Shown in pieces: positions 25,757 through 35,300 of a stretch of 64,000 bases of DNA. The notes below the pieces were generated by a model. It had not been told where the DNA came from. It saw nothing but the letters and a program-made list of their open reading frames with translations, and did no database searches. Source of the DNA: JALHST01 sp963798435 (GTDB taxonomy: Bacteria > Bacteroidota > Bacteroidia > Flavobacteriales > Flavobacteriaceae). The number at the start of each line of letters is the position of its first letter. Positions within the stretch are counted from its first letter, which is position 1. The position numbers and the translations under genes were made by a program. The stretch covers positions 396,708-460,707 of the forward strand of contig CAWCTF010000001.1 of the NCBI GenBank assembly GCA_963798435.1, read 5' to 3'.

Positions 25757-27154
25757 ATGATACGGAATGATACCATAATTGCCCTGGCAACGCCTTCAGG
25801 GGCCGGCGCAATAGCCATAATAAGGTTATCGGGGGCTTCGGCCATCGAATTGGCCGATCGCTTTTATACCTCGACAGGCCATAAGCATCTTTCCGAACAA
25901 AAAAGTCATACCGTTCATTTAGGGAACGTGGTCGAGGGGGCAAAGATATTCGATGAGGCGTTATTTACGATTTTCAAAGGCCCACATTCCTATACTGGCG
26001 AGAATGTGGTAGAGATTTCGTGTCATGGTTCACCTTATATTCAACAACAGATCATTCAATTATTCCTAAGGAGTGGTTGCCGAATGGCCGATGCCGGGGA
26101 ATTTACCTTACGGGCCTTTTTGAACGGAAAGTTCGACTTGAGCCAAGCCGAAGCCGTTTCGGATTTGATCGCCGCCGAAAATGAGGCAAGCCATCAGATC
26201 GCCCTACAACAAATGCGTGGGGGGTTTAGCAATGAAATAAAGAGATTGCGTGATGAACTTTTGCAGTTTGCGTCCCTGATCGAGCTCGAGCTTGATTTTT
26301 CGGAAGAGGATGTCGCGTTTGCAGACCGGGAACAATTTCAGGAATTTTTAATTAAGATAGAAAAAGTGCTCAAAGGGCTAATCGCCTCGTTTGCCGTTGG
26401 GAACGTGTTAAAAAATGGTATCCCAGTTGCGATCATCGGGGAGCCAAACGTGGGAAAATCGACCCTATTGAACACCTTGTTAAACGAAGAGCGCGCCATT
26501 GTCTCTGAAATTGCAGGAACTACCAGGGATAGCATAGAAGATGAAATAACCATCGGGGGCATCGGATTTCGATTTATCGATACGGCAGGGATACGCGATA
26601 CTGAAGATATCATCGAAGGCATGGGCATTCAACGGACCTTTTTGAAAATTGAAAATGCCCGGTTGGTGTTGTATATGATCGATGGAACTTCGTTGATCAA
26701 AGAACCCAAGGAAATGGAGCGGATAAAAGACGAATTGGAAAAAATACGTACAAAATTTCCAGACAAACCACTTATTACCTTGATCAATAAGGTAGATACG
26801 TTGACCATAGAACAGCAAAAAAATATCAAAAAACACTTTAAGGAAGTATATTTAATTGCCGCTAAATCAGGTTTTGGCATAGAAAACCTAAACGCCACCC
26901 TATTGGAGTTGGTCAAAATCGGCACGCTCAATGCGAGTGGAGCGATTGTTTCCAATTCACGGCATTACGATTCCCTGCTAAAAGCCTTGACCGCTATTGA
27001 ACAGGTCAAAGTTGGGATGATCGAAGACCTTCCGAGCGACCTTTTGGCAATCGATGTAAAGGATGCCTTGTACCATCTTGGGGAAATTACCGGGGAAGTA
27101 ACCAATGACGAGCTTTTAGGGAATATTTTTTCCAATTTCTGCATCGGAAAATAA
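25757..27154 (+). CDS. mnmE: tRNA uridine-5-carboxymethylaminomethyl modification GTPase MnmE
   Basis: I chose ATG 25757 (MIRNDTIIALATPSGAGAIA). The 465-residue protein has the N-terminal THF-binding domain (DTIIALATPSGAGAIAIIRL), the helical domain and an inserted G domain with G1 GEPNVGKSTLLN, G2 TTRDS, G3 DTAG and G4 NKVD. The invariant C-terminal FCIGK is present. With MnmG it modifies the wobble uridine of several tRNAs. The recombinase remnant begins about 120 bp downstream. Confidence 0.97.
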   Translation: MIRNDTIIALATPSGAGAIAIIRLSGASAIELADRFYTSTGHKHLSEQKSHTVHLGNVVEGAKIFDEALFTIFKGPHSYTGENVVEISCHGSPYIQQQIIQLFLRSGCRMADAGEFTLRAFLNGKFDLSQAEAVSDLIAAENEASHQIALQQMRGGFSNEIKRLRDELLQFASLIELELDFSEEDVAFADREQFQEFLIKIEKVLKGLIASFAVGNVLKNGIPVAIIGEPNVGKSTLLNTLLNEERAIVSEIAGTTRDSIEDEITIGGIGFRFIDTAGIRDTEDIIEGMGIQRTFLKIENARLVLYMIDGTSLIKEPKEMERIKDELEKIRTKFPDKPLITLINKVDTLTIEQQKNIKKHFKEVYLIAAKSGFGIENLNATLLELVKIGTLNASGAIVSNSRHYDSLLKALTAIEQVKVGMIEDLPSDLLAIDVKDALYHLGEITGEVTNDELLGNIFSNFCIGK

Positions 27155-27275
27155 ATAAGTATTTTATTTGGTTTCAAATTGGCTTAAATGGTTACATATC
27201 AATGAGATATTGAAATGCTTTTTTGTTTTCCCTTTCCCTTAATCTTTATTCTCTTACGTTTATTTCACGTCGATT

Positions 27276-27386
27276 ATGAAAATAAGTTCCAATGGCACGA
27301 AGATTAAAAACGGAAAACTTAGTCTCTTTTTAGAATTCTATAAAGGACATTACAGAGCCAATAAAGGTGAACCCCACAACTTCTGA
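27276..27386 (+). pseudogene. Tyrosine recombinase N-terminal remnant
   Basis: Starting at an ATG, 36 codons read MKISSNGTKIKNGKLSLFLE then FYKGHYRANKGEPHNF before a TGA. This is the typical beta-hairpin N-terminus of Bacteroidota phage/transposon-type integrases (arm-binding region). The core-binding and catalytic domains are absent here. A matching C-terminal remnant in the same orientation begins at 28391, on the far side of two intact genes. Confidence 0.6.
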
Positions 27387-27415
27387 AATTGCATGAGAAC
27401 AGGCACGCTGGAGAA

Positions 27416-27423
27416 TAATTTTG
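27416..27423 (+). promoter_or_regulatory. Possible -7 element for the RidA-GNAT pair
   Basis: TAATTTTG matches TAnnTTTG, 36 bp before ATG 27459. A TTG at 27389-27391 is 24 bp upstream, slightly longer than usual spacing. Confidence 0.35.
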
Positions 27424-27458
27424 GTGTAATATTGATCGAATGGGCAAACTAAAAAACT

Positions 27459-27884
27459 ATGCAGAAGCAATACATCAACCCTGAACACCTACTAGATTGG
27501 AGCGGCATGTTCACCCAAGTAATCGTTGTTGAACGCCATGGGTTGAAATTTATTCATATTTCTGGGCAAGTGGGGGTTGACAAACACAAGAAATTAAAAG
27601 GAAGTGGCAGTTTTCAGGAACAAACCCGCCAGTCATTGGCAAACCTGCAAACGGCCTTGACCAGTGGAGGGGCAATAGCTCAGGATGTAGTTAAGCTGGT
27701 GATTTATATAGTGAATTACCGGTACGAACAAGCCGCCATCATTCAGGAAGAGCTGCTTAGGGTTTTTCCCCCAGGTCAATTACCCGCCTTATCACTTATC
27801 GGCGTCGCGGCCCTGGCCGAAGAGCGGTTTTTGATTGAAATTGAGGCGGAGGCGATAGCCAATAGCGATCAATCTATAATCTGA
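27459..27884 (+). CDS. RidA/YjgF-family protein
   Basis: A 141-residue RidA-like protein: an early strand FIHISGQVGVDKHKKLKGSG (residues about 29-48), the helix FQEQTRQSLANLQTALTSGG and a terminal strand after FPPGQLPALSLIGVAALAEE. Canonical RidA deaminates reactive enamine/imine intermediates using an Arg in the segment around 105. Here the equivalent stretch reads PALSLIGVAAL, with no Arg, so imine deaminase activity is doubtful and it may be a related subgroup. It sits 15 bp before a GNAT gene; together they lie between the two integrase remnants. Confidence 0.8.
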   Translation: MQKQYINPEHLLDWSGMFTQVIVVERHGLKFIHISGQVGVDKHKKLKGSGSFQEQTRQSLANLQTALTSGGAIAQDVVKLVIYIVNYRYEQAAIIQEELLRVFPPGQLPALSLIGVAALAEERFLIEIEAEAIANSDQSII

Positions 27885-27899
27885 ATTTTACAATATATC

Positions 27900-28349
27900 A
27901 TGGTATTGATACCGATTAAGAAAACCATAGCAGAAAATCAGGAATTTATCGATAATCCTGACTGTAAGGATACTATTTACATGACCTTGGACTACTATAA
28001 AAAAGTCGGGTTCAGCCCCCCTTGGATAGGCTACTATGTGTCAGATGGCAGGCAACTGATCGCTGCGGCTGGCTTTAAGGGAAAACCCGTGAACGGGCAA
28101 GTGGAAATTGCCTACGCCACAATGGAAACGTACAGACAAAAAGGTGTCGGTACCCAGGTGTGCAGAATGTTAGTGGAACTGGCCTTAAAAACAGACCCCT
28201 CGGTCATCGTTACAGCAAGGACATTGCCAGAGAAAAATTACTCCACAAGAATTCTTGAAAAGAACAACTTCGCCTTGTTGGGGATTGTTATGGATCCGGA
28301 AGATGGAGAGGTCTGGGAATGGAAATATGATAAACCGCCATTGAATTAG
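27900..28349 (+). CDS. GNAT-family N-acetyltransferase
   Basis: A 149-residue single GNAT domain. The acetyl-CoA loop is in EIAYATMETYRQKGVGTQVC, with the RxxGxG-type pattern as RQKGVG, followed by helix RMLVELAL. The late block NYSTRILEKNNFALLGIV is typical of RimJ/RimL-like members. Substrate unknown. The spacing of 15 bp suggests co-transcription with the RidA-like gene. Confidence 0.85.
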   Translation: MVLIPIKKTIAENQEFIDNPDCKDTIYMTLDYYKKVGFSPPWIGYYVSDGRQLIAAAGFKGKPVNGQVEIAYATMETYRQKGVGTQVCRMLVELALKTDPSVIVTARTLPEKNYSTRILEKNNFALLGIVMDPEDGEVWEWKYDKPPLN

Positions 28350-28390
28350 AGAGAAAACATTATGGAGATGGCCTGGAACACCTGTTTATA

Positions 28391-28708
28391 TCTGAACAAT
28401 CAAGGGCCTTACTTGGAAAAAGAACCAATGAGGGCGACCGAGTTTTTAGAGGTCTTAAGTATGGAGCAGTCTATAATACCGAGATTCTTAGAGGGTGTAT
28501 GAAGGCAGGGATCACAAAGCATATTACATTCCATAGTGCACGGCACACTAATGCCGTTTTATTACTAGAAAACGGAGCGGATATCTACACAGTTTCAAAA
28601 CGCTTGGGGCATCGTGAAATGCGTACCACGGAAATCTACACGTAAATTATTGACGAAAAAATGAAGGAGGCTGCAAATTTGATTCCTGAGTTAAATCTGG
28701 ATTTTTAA
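28391..28708 (+). pseudogene. Tyrosine recombinase C-terminal remnant
   Basis: The frame reads SEQSRALLGKRTNEGDRVF, then RGLKYGAVYNTEILRGCMKA, and ends in the catalytic C-terminus of a tyrosine recombinase: ITFHSARHTNAVLLLENGAD with the HxxR box, RLGHREMRTTEIYT with the second His and the nucleophilic Tyr. A TAA follows directly (28643-28645), where relatives read K, and the frame then continues IIDEKMKEAANLIPELNLDF to a natural stop at 28708. The N-terminal two-thirds are missing, so the enzyme is dead. Confidence 0.8.
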
Positions 28709-28844
28709 TATAAATGAGTTCCATAAAAGGTTAATTAACGAAACTATTAAAAGAAACCACGAATGGGACACCCTGGGAATAAGCCTTGTGATTTTATAAA
28801 GTAGTCCCGTTAAACGGCCGTTTTATGGTGCACTATTTTACAGT

Positions 28845-29735
28845 TCAAGGGGTCATAAAATTGGCAATATCTTGTTCTGTCAAAATAGGATTAGCTCCTT
28901 CTTTTTTAGCGACCATAGCACCAATTGCGCAACCAAAATTGATAGCTTCCTGTGGTCCTTCATCATTCAAAAGCTTATAAAGTAGGGATGCTAAGAAAGA
29001 ATCTCCTGACCCAACCGTATCCAATACCTTAATACGGTAGCCGCTATTATAGTAAAATTTTTCGTTGTGGTACAGAACGGCACCATATGCTCCCTTGGTG
29101 ACACAAATTGTATCTGTTTTTGTTTTCCTTGAAAGAAATAGGATGTTCTGTTCCATAGAATAATATTTAGAACCAAGTCCTTCCGCTATTTCATACAGCT
29201 CGTCATCATTGAATTTTATAAAATTTGCCTCACTCATTAACTTGACCAAAATCTGGTGGGTATAATGTGAAAATCTAAGGTTTGCATCAAAAACCTTATA
29301 CCGGGCATATTTGAGAAGAGATAGTAATGATGCCCTTGATAGCTTATCCCTGCAAACCAAACTGCCAAATACAAAAACATCTGAGGCGCTTACCAAATCT
29401 TCATTCGCCTTGGACTTTGGAATCTTATCCCATGCAACTGGGTACGCTATATCATAAGATGCCACACCTTTATCATTTAAGACTACATTGACCTCGCCTG
29501 TACGGTATTCTTCTTGGATCAGAATACCGTCAACATTAATTTCAGAATTTTTAAGATACTCCATAAGTTCCTTTCCCTTGGAATCATTACCAACGCTACT
29601 GATCATTGAAACATTTACACCAAAAGACTGTAGCCTTAGTGAAACATTTAAAGGAGCCCCGCCAATTTTTGAGTGCATAGGGAAGTTATCGAACAAAACT
29701 TCTCCAAAACATACTGCATTTATTTTATTTTTCAT
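28845..29735 (-). CDS. PfkB-family sugar kinase, probable fructokinase
   Basis: A 296-residue ribokinase-fold kinase. The N-terminal segment VCFGEVLFDNFPMHSKIGGA is typical of fructokinases, with the GGAPLNVS sugar-binding turn. The C-terminal PfkB signature is LDTVGSGDSFLASLLYKLL, which carries the catalytic Asp. It lies at the end of a fructan locus, so phosphorylation of imported fructose is the likely job. It is 6 bp downstream of the HAD gene in the same operon. Confidence 0.85.
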   Translation of the reverse strand: MKNKINAVCFGEVLFDNFPMHSKIGGAPLNVSLRLQSFGVNVSMISSVGNDSKGKELMEYLKNSEINVDGILIQEEYRTGEVNVVLNDKGVASYDIAYPVAWDKIPKSKANEDLVSASDVFVFGSLVCRDKLSRASLLSLLKYARYKVFDANLRFSHYTHQILVKLMSEANFIKFNDDELYEIAEGLGSKYYSMEQNILFLSRKTKTDTICVTKGAYGAVLYHNEKFYYNSGYRIKVLDTVGSGDSFLASLLYKLLNDEGPQEAINFGCAIGAMVAKKEGANPILTEQDIANFMTP

Positions 29736-29741
29736 CCTGTT

Positions 29742-30521
29742 TTATTGTAAATCCAGGGCCTGTTTAAGATCTAAATGTGCTACAGATTCAATAACCAGAT
29801 CGGGCTTGAATGGAAAATCATCCAAAATATGTTTTTTCGATACTCCTGATAATGTTAGTATCGTTGTGTAGCCCAATTGAACTCCGCCTAGAATATCCGT
29901 ATCCATCGTATCACCGATGATAATAGTTTCCCTTGCCTCCAAACCCAAGGTCTTTCTTGCGGCACGCATCATAACTGGGCTCGGCTTTCCCACAGAAAAT
30001 GCTTTTTTCCCTGTTGCCTCTTCCAGCATTGCAACTATGGCCTTGATGCCCAAATTGGTCCACCCCCTTTTCATAGGCGAGGGATCTAGGTTTGTAGCTA
30101 TTAGTTTGGAGCCTGAAAGTATCATATCAACAGCATTGTTGACCATTTCCAATGTAAAATTTCTTCCTTCCCCAACAACAACAAAGTCGGGGTTTTGATT
30201 GACCAAGGTATAGCCTTGTTGATGAAGGCTCGTAATTAACCCTCCTTCTCCTAGCACATATGCGGTTCCTTGGGGTTTCATAAAAGAAAGGAACCAAGCG
30301 GTAGCCATGGCACTACTGTACACATTTTCTTCCTTGATCTTAATACCCATTTTTGCCACCTTATTTACCGTATCCGACGGGGTGCGCTGACTATTGTTGG
30401 TCATAAATAAAAAAGGTATGTTTTCTTTTTGAAGATCGGCTATAAATTTGTCAGCCCCCTCTATCATGGTATCACCGCTGTAGATGACACCATCCATATC
30501 AATTAAAAATCCTTTTTTCAT
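29742..30521 (-). CDS. HAD-IIA (NagD-like) phosphatase
   Basis: I chose start 30521 (MKKGFLIDMDGVIYSGDTMI). The 259-residue protein has the HAD motif I DMDGVIY with nucleophile Asp, motif II FMTNNSQRTP, and the motif III/IV block GKPSPVMM with VIIGDTMDTDILGG. The large type-IIA cap fits the NagD/PNPase-like group. Such a phosphatase in a fructan locus is unusual; it may dephosphorylate a sugar phosphate. It is coupled to the PfkB gene, while a terminator lies between it and susD. Confidence 0.85.
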   Translation of the reverse strand: MKKGFLIDMDGVIYSGDTMIEGADKFIADLQKENIPFLFMTNNSQRTPSDTVNKVAKMGIKIKEENVYSSAMATAWFLSFMKPQGTAYVLGEGGLITSLHQQGYTLVNQNPDFVVVGEGRNFTLEMVNNAVDMILSGSKLIATNLDPSPMKRGWTNLGIKAIVAMLEEATGKKAFSVGKPSPVMMRAARKTLGLEARETIIIGDTMDTDILGGVQLGYTTILTLSGVSKKHILDDFPFKPDLVIESVAHLDLKQALDLQ

Positions 30522-30555
30522 AATTGTATTTATTAGTGTTCCCAAGAAATCGATT

Positions 30556-30589
30556 AAAAAAGCACGGAAAACAACCCCCGTGCTTTTAA
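30556..30589 (-). terminator. Terminator or attenuator between susD and HAD gene
   Basis: A 10-bp stem, AAAAGCACGG (30558-30567) with CCGTGCTTTT (30578-30587), has a 10-base loop and a T-run when read on the minus strand. It could lower expression of the two downstream metabolic genes relative to susCD. A tandem pair of AACTAACTCA (30591-30610) lies beside it. Confidence 0.75.
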
Positions 30590-30639
30590 AAACTAACTCA
30601 AACTAACTCAGATTACTGAATTATCTTTAATTGGAAATG

Positions 30640-32382
30640 TTAATATCCAGGATTTTGAATATACAATCCACCTGTAAAATCAATTTCACGTTGTGGTATT
30701 GGGTAGTATTCATCCCTACCTGCCGTAAATTGTGCGTTGGCCAGAAAATCTCTTTTTGTTTTTTCCTCGGCCAAATAGGCATTTAAAGTTTCCGCAGCAA
30801 TACCCCATCGGACGAGATCATACCATCTTTGACCTTCCATGGCAAATTCCAACCTTCTTTCGAACATCAGGGCCTTCCATGCAAATTCTTTGGTTGGGAA
30901 CGAATCATACGTCCCAATATTGTAGATATCCGAAGCACCGGCATTCAATGGCCTTTGGGTACTTGCAATAGCACGATTCCTAATTTGATTGATAATCGGC
31001 AAGGCTTCATCCCATCGATCCAATTGAATCAAGGCTTCGGCTTTCCAGAGAAGAACATCGGCATATCGAATAAAATCCACATTCTTTGAAGTGCCTACAA
31101 ACGGTCCCTCTTTTACATAGCAAGAACAATCCGGGGCTTGTTGTTCTTTCATATTACCAAAATAGCCATAAACTCCAGGATCCCTTGCCCAACTAAAATT
31201 ATAGACCATGTCCCCAGTATCGTTTACTGTATTTCTATACTTAAAGGGTCTTCCTGGTATTCCCACAGTATGGTCAAGCCTTGGATCAACACTCAATCCA
31301 CTATCCGGGGGTGTAGTACCATTGGCATCAACATTTGTAAAAATATCGGCATCATTGAAAGAATCCATTAAAGGAAGACCATTTGAATCGGTTTTAAATG
31401 CGTTCACCATATTTTGGCTGGCTAAATGGAATCCACAACAACCATATAATCCAGTTCCATGCGGGGAATTTAATCCTGTCACAAAACTTACCCTTCCAAC
31501 GGTAGTACCGTCATTGATGGAAAACTGAGCTGCCCAAATTGATTCCGGCCCGTTGTCAAAGCCATCCAAGAAATTTTCCCCAAAATCCGGTTGTAGACTA
31601 CCAGTTACCTCATCAGCATAGTCAATTACTTCTTGTAAACGAGCCATATTGATATTGGTTACCTGGTGTTGATCATTTTGCTCATAGGCTTGATATAAAC
31701 GTAATTTAGCCAAATAGGCCGCAGCAGCATTTCTGTCCGCCCTACCCACTTGCTCCTGTGATTGAGGTAGGTTATTGTAGGCAAAAAGAAAATCTTCCGC
31801 GATAGTATTCCATAATACGTCGTTATCCACATCATTGGAAGTCTGTCCAATTTCTTCTTGGGTCATATCCTCGGTGATGTACGGAATTTTCTTAAAGATC
31901 AACTTTAACATAAAGTGCGAATGAGCCCTTAAAAAACGTAATTCCGCTTGTCTGGTTGTTTTGAGGGCATATTCACCATCCGGGATATCATTAATAACGG
32001 ATAGTGCAAAGTTTGCCCTTGATATCGCTTTATAAAAATCGGTCCAAGTTCTTGGGGCCATGAAATCTCCCATATCAGCTATGGTAAGATTATATTGTTC
32101 GTACCTGTCTATCTCACCAACATCTCCGCGGCCGCCGCCGCCTTTATAAGCATCATCTGATCGTACACTTCCATACACCCATTGGTGTGTCAAAGGCCCG
32201 ATCATTTCATCATTTGCAATACCGGCATATGCGGCAATTACCAAAGATTCTGCATTCTCGGCCGTTGCCACGTTTTCACTGGACAAAACACCTTCAGGTT
32301 CGTATTCTAAATAGTTGTCAGAACAAGCAGTGAACACGAAGGCTGTGTACATCACTGTGGCTATTATTTTAGTATATTTCAT
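30640..32382 (-). CDS. SusD/RagB-family outer-membrane lipoprotein
   Basis: I chose start 32382 (MKYTKIIATVMYTAFVFTAC), with the lipobox FTAC giving a lipid-anchored Cys. The protein is about 580 residues with SusD-like features: the helical TPR core (RAHSHFMLKLIFKKIPYI), VDFIRYADVLLWKAEALIQL in the middle and the C-terminal EFAWKALMFERRLEFAMEGQ and YDLVRWG blocks. It is the cell-surface glycan-binding lid of the SusCD pair. It is next to susC with a 16-bp gap. Confidence 0.95.
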   Translation of the reverse strand: MKYTKIIATVMYTAFVFTACSDNYLEYEPEGVLSSENVATAENAESLVIAAYAGIANDEMIGPLTHQWVYGSVRSDDAYKGGGGRGDVGEIDRYEQYNLTIADMGDFMAPRTWTDFYKAISRANFALSVINDIPDGEYALKTTRQAELRFLRAHSHFMLKLIFKKIPYITEDMTQEEIGQTSNDVDNDVLWNTIAEDFLFAYNNLPQSQEQVGRADRNAAAAYLAKLRLYQAYEQNDQHQVTNINMARLQEVIDYADEVTGSLQPDFGENFLDGFDNGPESIWAAQFSINDGTTVGRVSFVTGLNSPHGTGLYGCCGFHLASQNMVNAFKTDSNGLPLMDSFNDADIFTNVDANGTTPPDSGLSVDPRLDHTVGIPGRPFKYRNTVNDTGDMVYNFSWARDPGVYGYFGNMKEQQAPDCSCYVKEGPFVGTSKNVDFIRYADVLLWKAEALIQLDRWDEALPIINQIRNRAIASTQRPLNAGASDIYNIGTYDSFPTKEFAWKALMFERRLEFAMEGQRWYDLVRWGIAAETLNAYLAEEKTKRDFLANAQFTAGRDEYYPIPQREIDFTGGLYIQNPGY

Positions 32383-32398
32383 GATTATCAATTTTTTA

Positions 32399-35300
32399 TT
32401 AAAAGTTAATGTTCAAACCTACTGAATATACTGTAGGTACGGGAATTCTATTTACATCTATTCTCTCTGGGTCTGAACCTATATAACCCTTAGGGGTAAA
32501 CCAAAATAAATTTTCCCCCTGTAGATATATTCGAAGTCCTGTCATTCCTGCCATCCTGCTTATGACATCCTTTGGCAAGGAATATCCAATCTGCATATTT
32601 CTAATCTTAAAGTAGGAGTTGTTCCTAAAGATATAATCGGAAGTATCTGTGAAGTTATTTACTAAGGACAGGGAAGGAATTGAAGAACTCGTATTTTGTG
32701 GTGTCCAAGCGTTCAACACTCCAAGGCCAGCATTATCTCTACCTTGGACGAAATTATTCCAGAATATATAGGAATCAACACCTATACGTCCTGCAACACC
32801 TGAACCAAAAACCGAAAAATCTAAATTTTTGTATCCTACATCCAATCTTATCCCATATTCCAAATCGGGCAGGGTATTTCCAATAAAATCACGGTCATTA
32901 CTATCAATTACACCATTATTGTCAGTATCTACGATTTTAATACCGCCTGGTCGGGCATTACCTGTTTGTACGCCTCCTGTTGGATGGGAATCAACATCTG
33001 CCTGACTTTGAAAAAGTCCGTCTGTTCGGTATCCAAATATTGCTGTTTGTGATTGCCCTAAAATAGAATTCTGTGCAGTTCCTGGAAAGGCAGCCCTAAC
33101 CTCTTCAGGAAGAAAAGTGATTTCATCCTTAAAGGCACCAAAGTTGGTGGAAATACCAAGAGATAGGCCGTTATCCCAAACATTGGAGTAACCGACGTTC
33201 AATTCCCAACCTTTAGCGGCCGTGGCCGCACCGTTTAATACCCTCTGTTGCCCCTCACCGATTACCGATGCAATAGGCGGAGTGGTCAAGATATCTGTTG
33301 TTTCCCTAGTAAAATAATCAAATGAACCATTTATTTTATTGTTTAAAAACCCAAAATCAATACCATAGTTCCATTCTTTGGTTGTTTCCCATTTCAAATT
33401 TGGGTTTGGTGCCTGTGTAGAAACAAATCCTGAAGGTAACGTACCTGTGTTGTTACCATTAATATCATACGCTGTACCTACATTATAGTATATTTCAAAA
33501 AATCCTCCCGTCAATTGAGCTTGATTCTGACCGTAACGTGATTCATACAAACCATATCTAGCTGTATTACCAATTTCCTGGTTTCCTACTTCTCCATAAC
33601 CTGCCCTAAGTTTTAAATTGGAAATTAAGTCGTTGTCCTTTAAAAATTCTTCCTGACTAACCCTCCAACCCACTGTTGCGGCCGGGAAAACACCGTACCT
33701 GTTATTTGCCCCAAATCTTGAAGAACCATCTCTACGAATGGTAAAAGAGGCCAAGTATTTATCATCGTACGAATAATTCAATTTTCCAAATTGAGATACC
33801 AAGCTATATTGGGTAGATATACCGTTATTGGTTCGCGCCCCCGTAGCTGCAGAAAGCACAAAATAAGATTCTTGTTCTACAGCAAAATCATCAGCTTGTG
33901 CAAAAATTGTATCAAAATCTTCCCGAATAGACTCAATACCTAAAAGTACTCCAAATCTGTTCTTTCCGATCTCCAAATTATAATTCAACGTGTTGGAAAA
34001 GGTTAACGTCTTTAATTTGTTAGTATCAAAGATTAGTCTATTATTACTTCTTGTTACAAAACCGTTAAAAACTTTTGGCTCGATATTCTTCTTTTTGAAA
34101 TCACTAAAATCTATTCCTAAACTGGAACGGAACTTCAGATTATCCAAAATAGTTAATTCAGCGAAAACATTTCCGAAGAAGTTATTTTTGGTTGCATTAT
34201 CCCATCTATTCAAGTATTGCATTAATAATGGGTTGTTCCTATCTGAATACCCTGCCCCCAAAGGCCCAGCAAATTCGCCATTCGCATCATAGACAGGAAT
34301 GGACGGTGCCAAGGTAATAGACAGACCTGTAGTGGGCGCACCACCAACATCACTAGCAACCAATGTTTCATTTGAAGTTGAAATTTGCGTATTCACACCA
34401 AATTTCAATCTGTCATTAAAAAGATTTGTGGTACCGTTGATTTTTGCAGTATATCTGTCGTAACCAGTATACTTTAGCATCCCGGTATTCTTAAGATATC
34501 CAAGGTTTACCAATAAGGAAGACTTTTCGGAACTGGCGGAAACAGTAACTTCATTATTGAATACATACCCTGTTTCATATACCTCATCTTGCCAATTTGT
34601 ATTTCCCGCAGGTACATCCGGATTACCACCTACAAAAGGCTGCACGGCCACACTATTAAGAACAGGATTGTTAAAATCATTGTTCCAATCAAAATTGTAA
34701 ATCTCACCGTAGCCAGCATTCGGATCAGCGCCATCATTTACGGATGCCCTCCATAAAGCTTCTCCACGCTGCTGTGAATTCAACATATCATAACGTTGTT
34801 TTCTCTCAGATTGAACCGATAGGTTTGAATTGATACTTACCGTAAGACGATCACCTTTAATTCCACTTTTTGTACTGACTACGATAACGCCATTCGCTGC
34901 TCTTGATCCATAAATAGATGAAGCGGAAGCATCTTTCAAAACTTGAATGGATTCTATAGTTGCTGGGTTCAAACTTGCAAATACTTCTTGTCTTTTAGTG
35001 GGTACACCATCAATAATATAGAGTGGATCATTATTACCTAAGGTGGTGAGGCCCCTAATTAATATTCTACTGTTAAGCCCCGTAGGATCACCGGATTTTT
35101 CTATAAAAAGTCCTCCTACCCTTCCTTGCAAAGCCTGCATGGCATTTCCGGAACTTAAACTTTGACCTTCAATCGGGGCAATATCTACCACTGTAACCGC
35201 TCCGGTCAAATCAACCTTGCGTTCCGTAGAGTACCCCGTCAAAACTACCTCATCCAATTGCTGTGCGTCTACTTGCAATGCAACATTTATTTTTGACTGG

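Noticed and set aside
28812..28823. Perfect palindrome AAACGGCCGTTT downstream of the PfkB gene
   Set aside because: It has no loop and no T-run, so it does not look like a terminator; a single isolated 12-mer palindrome gives too little support for an operator.
30591..30610. Tandem AACTAACTCA repeat
   Set aside because: Only two 10-bp copies next to a terminator; noted there but not strong enough as a separate element.
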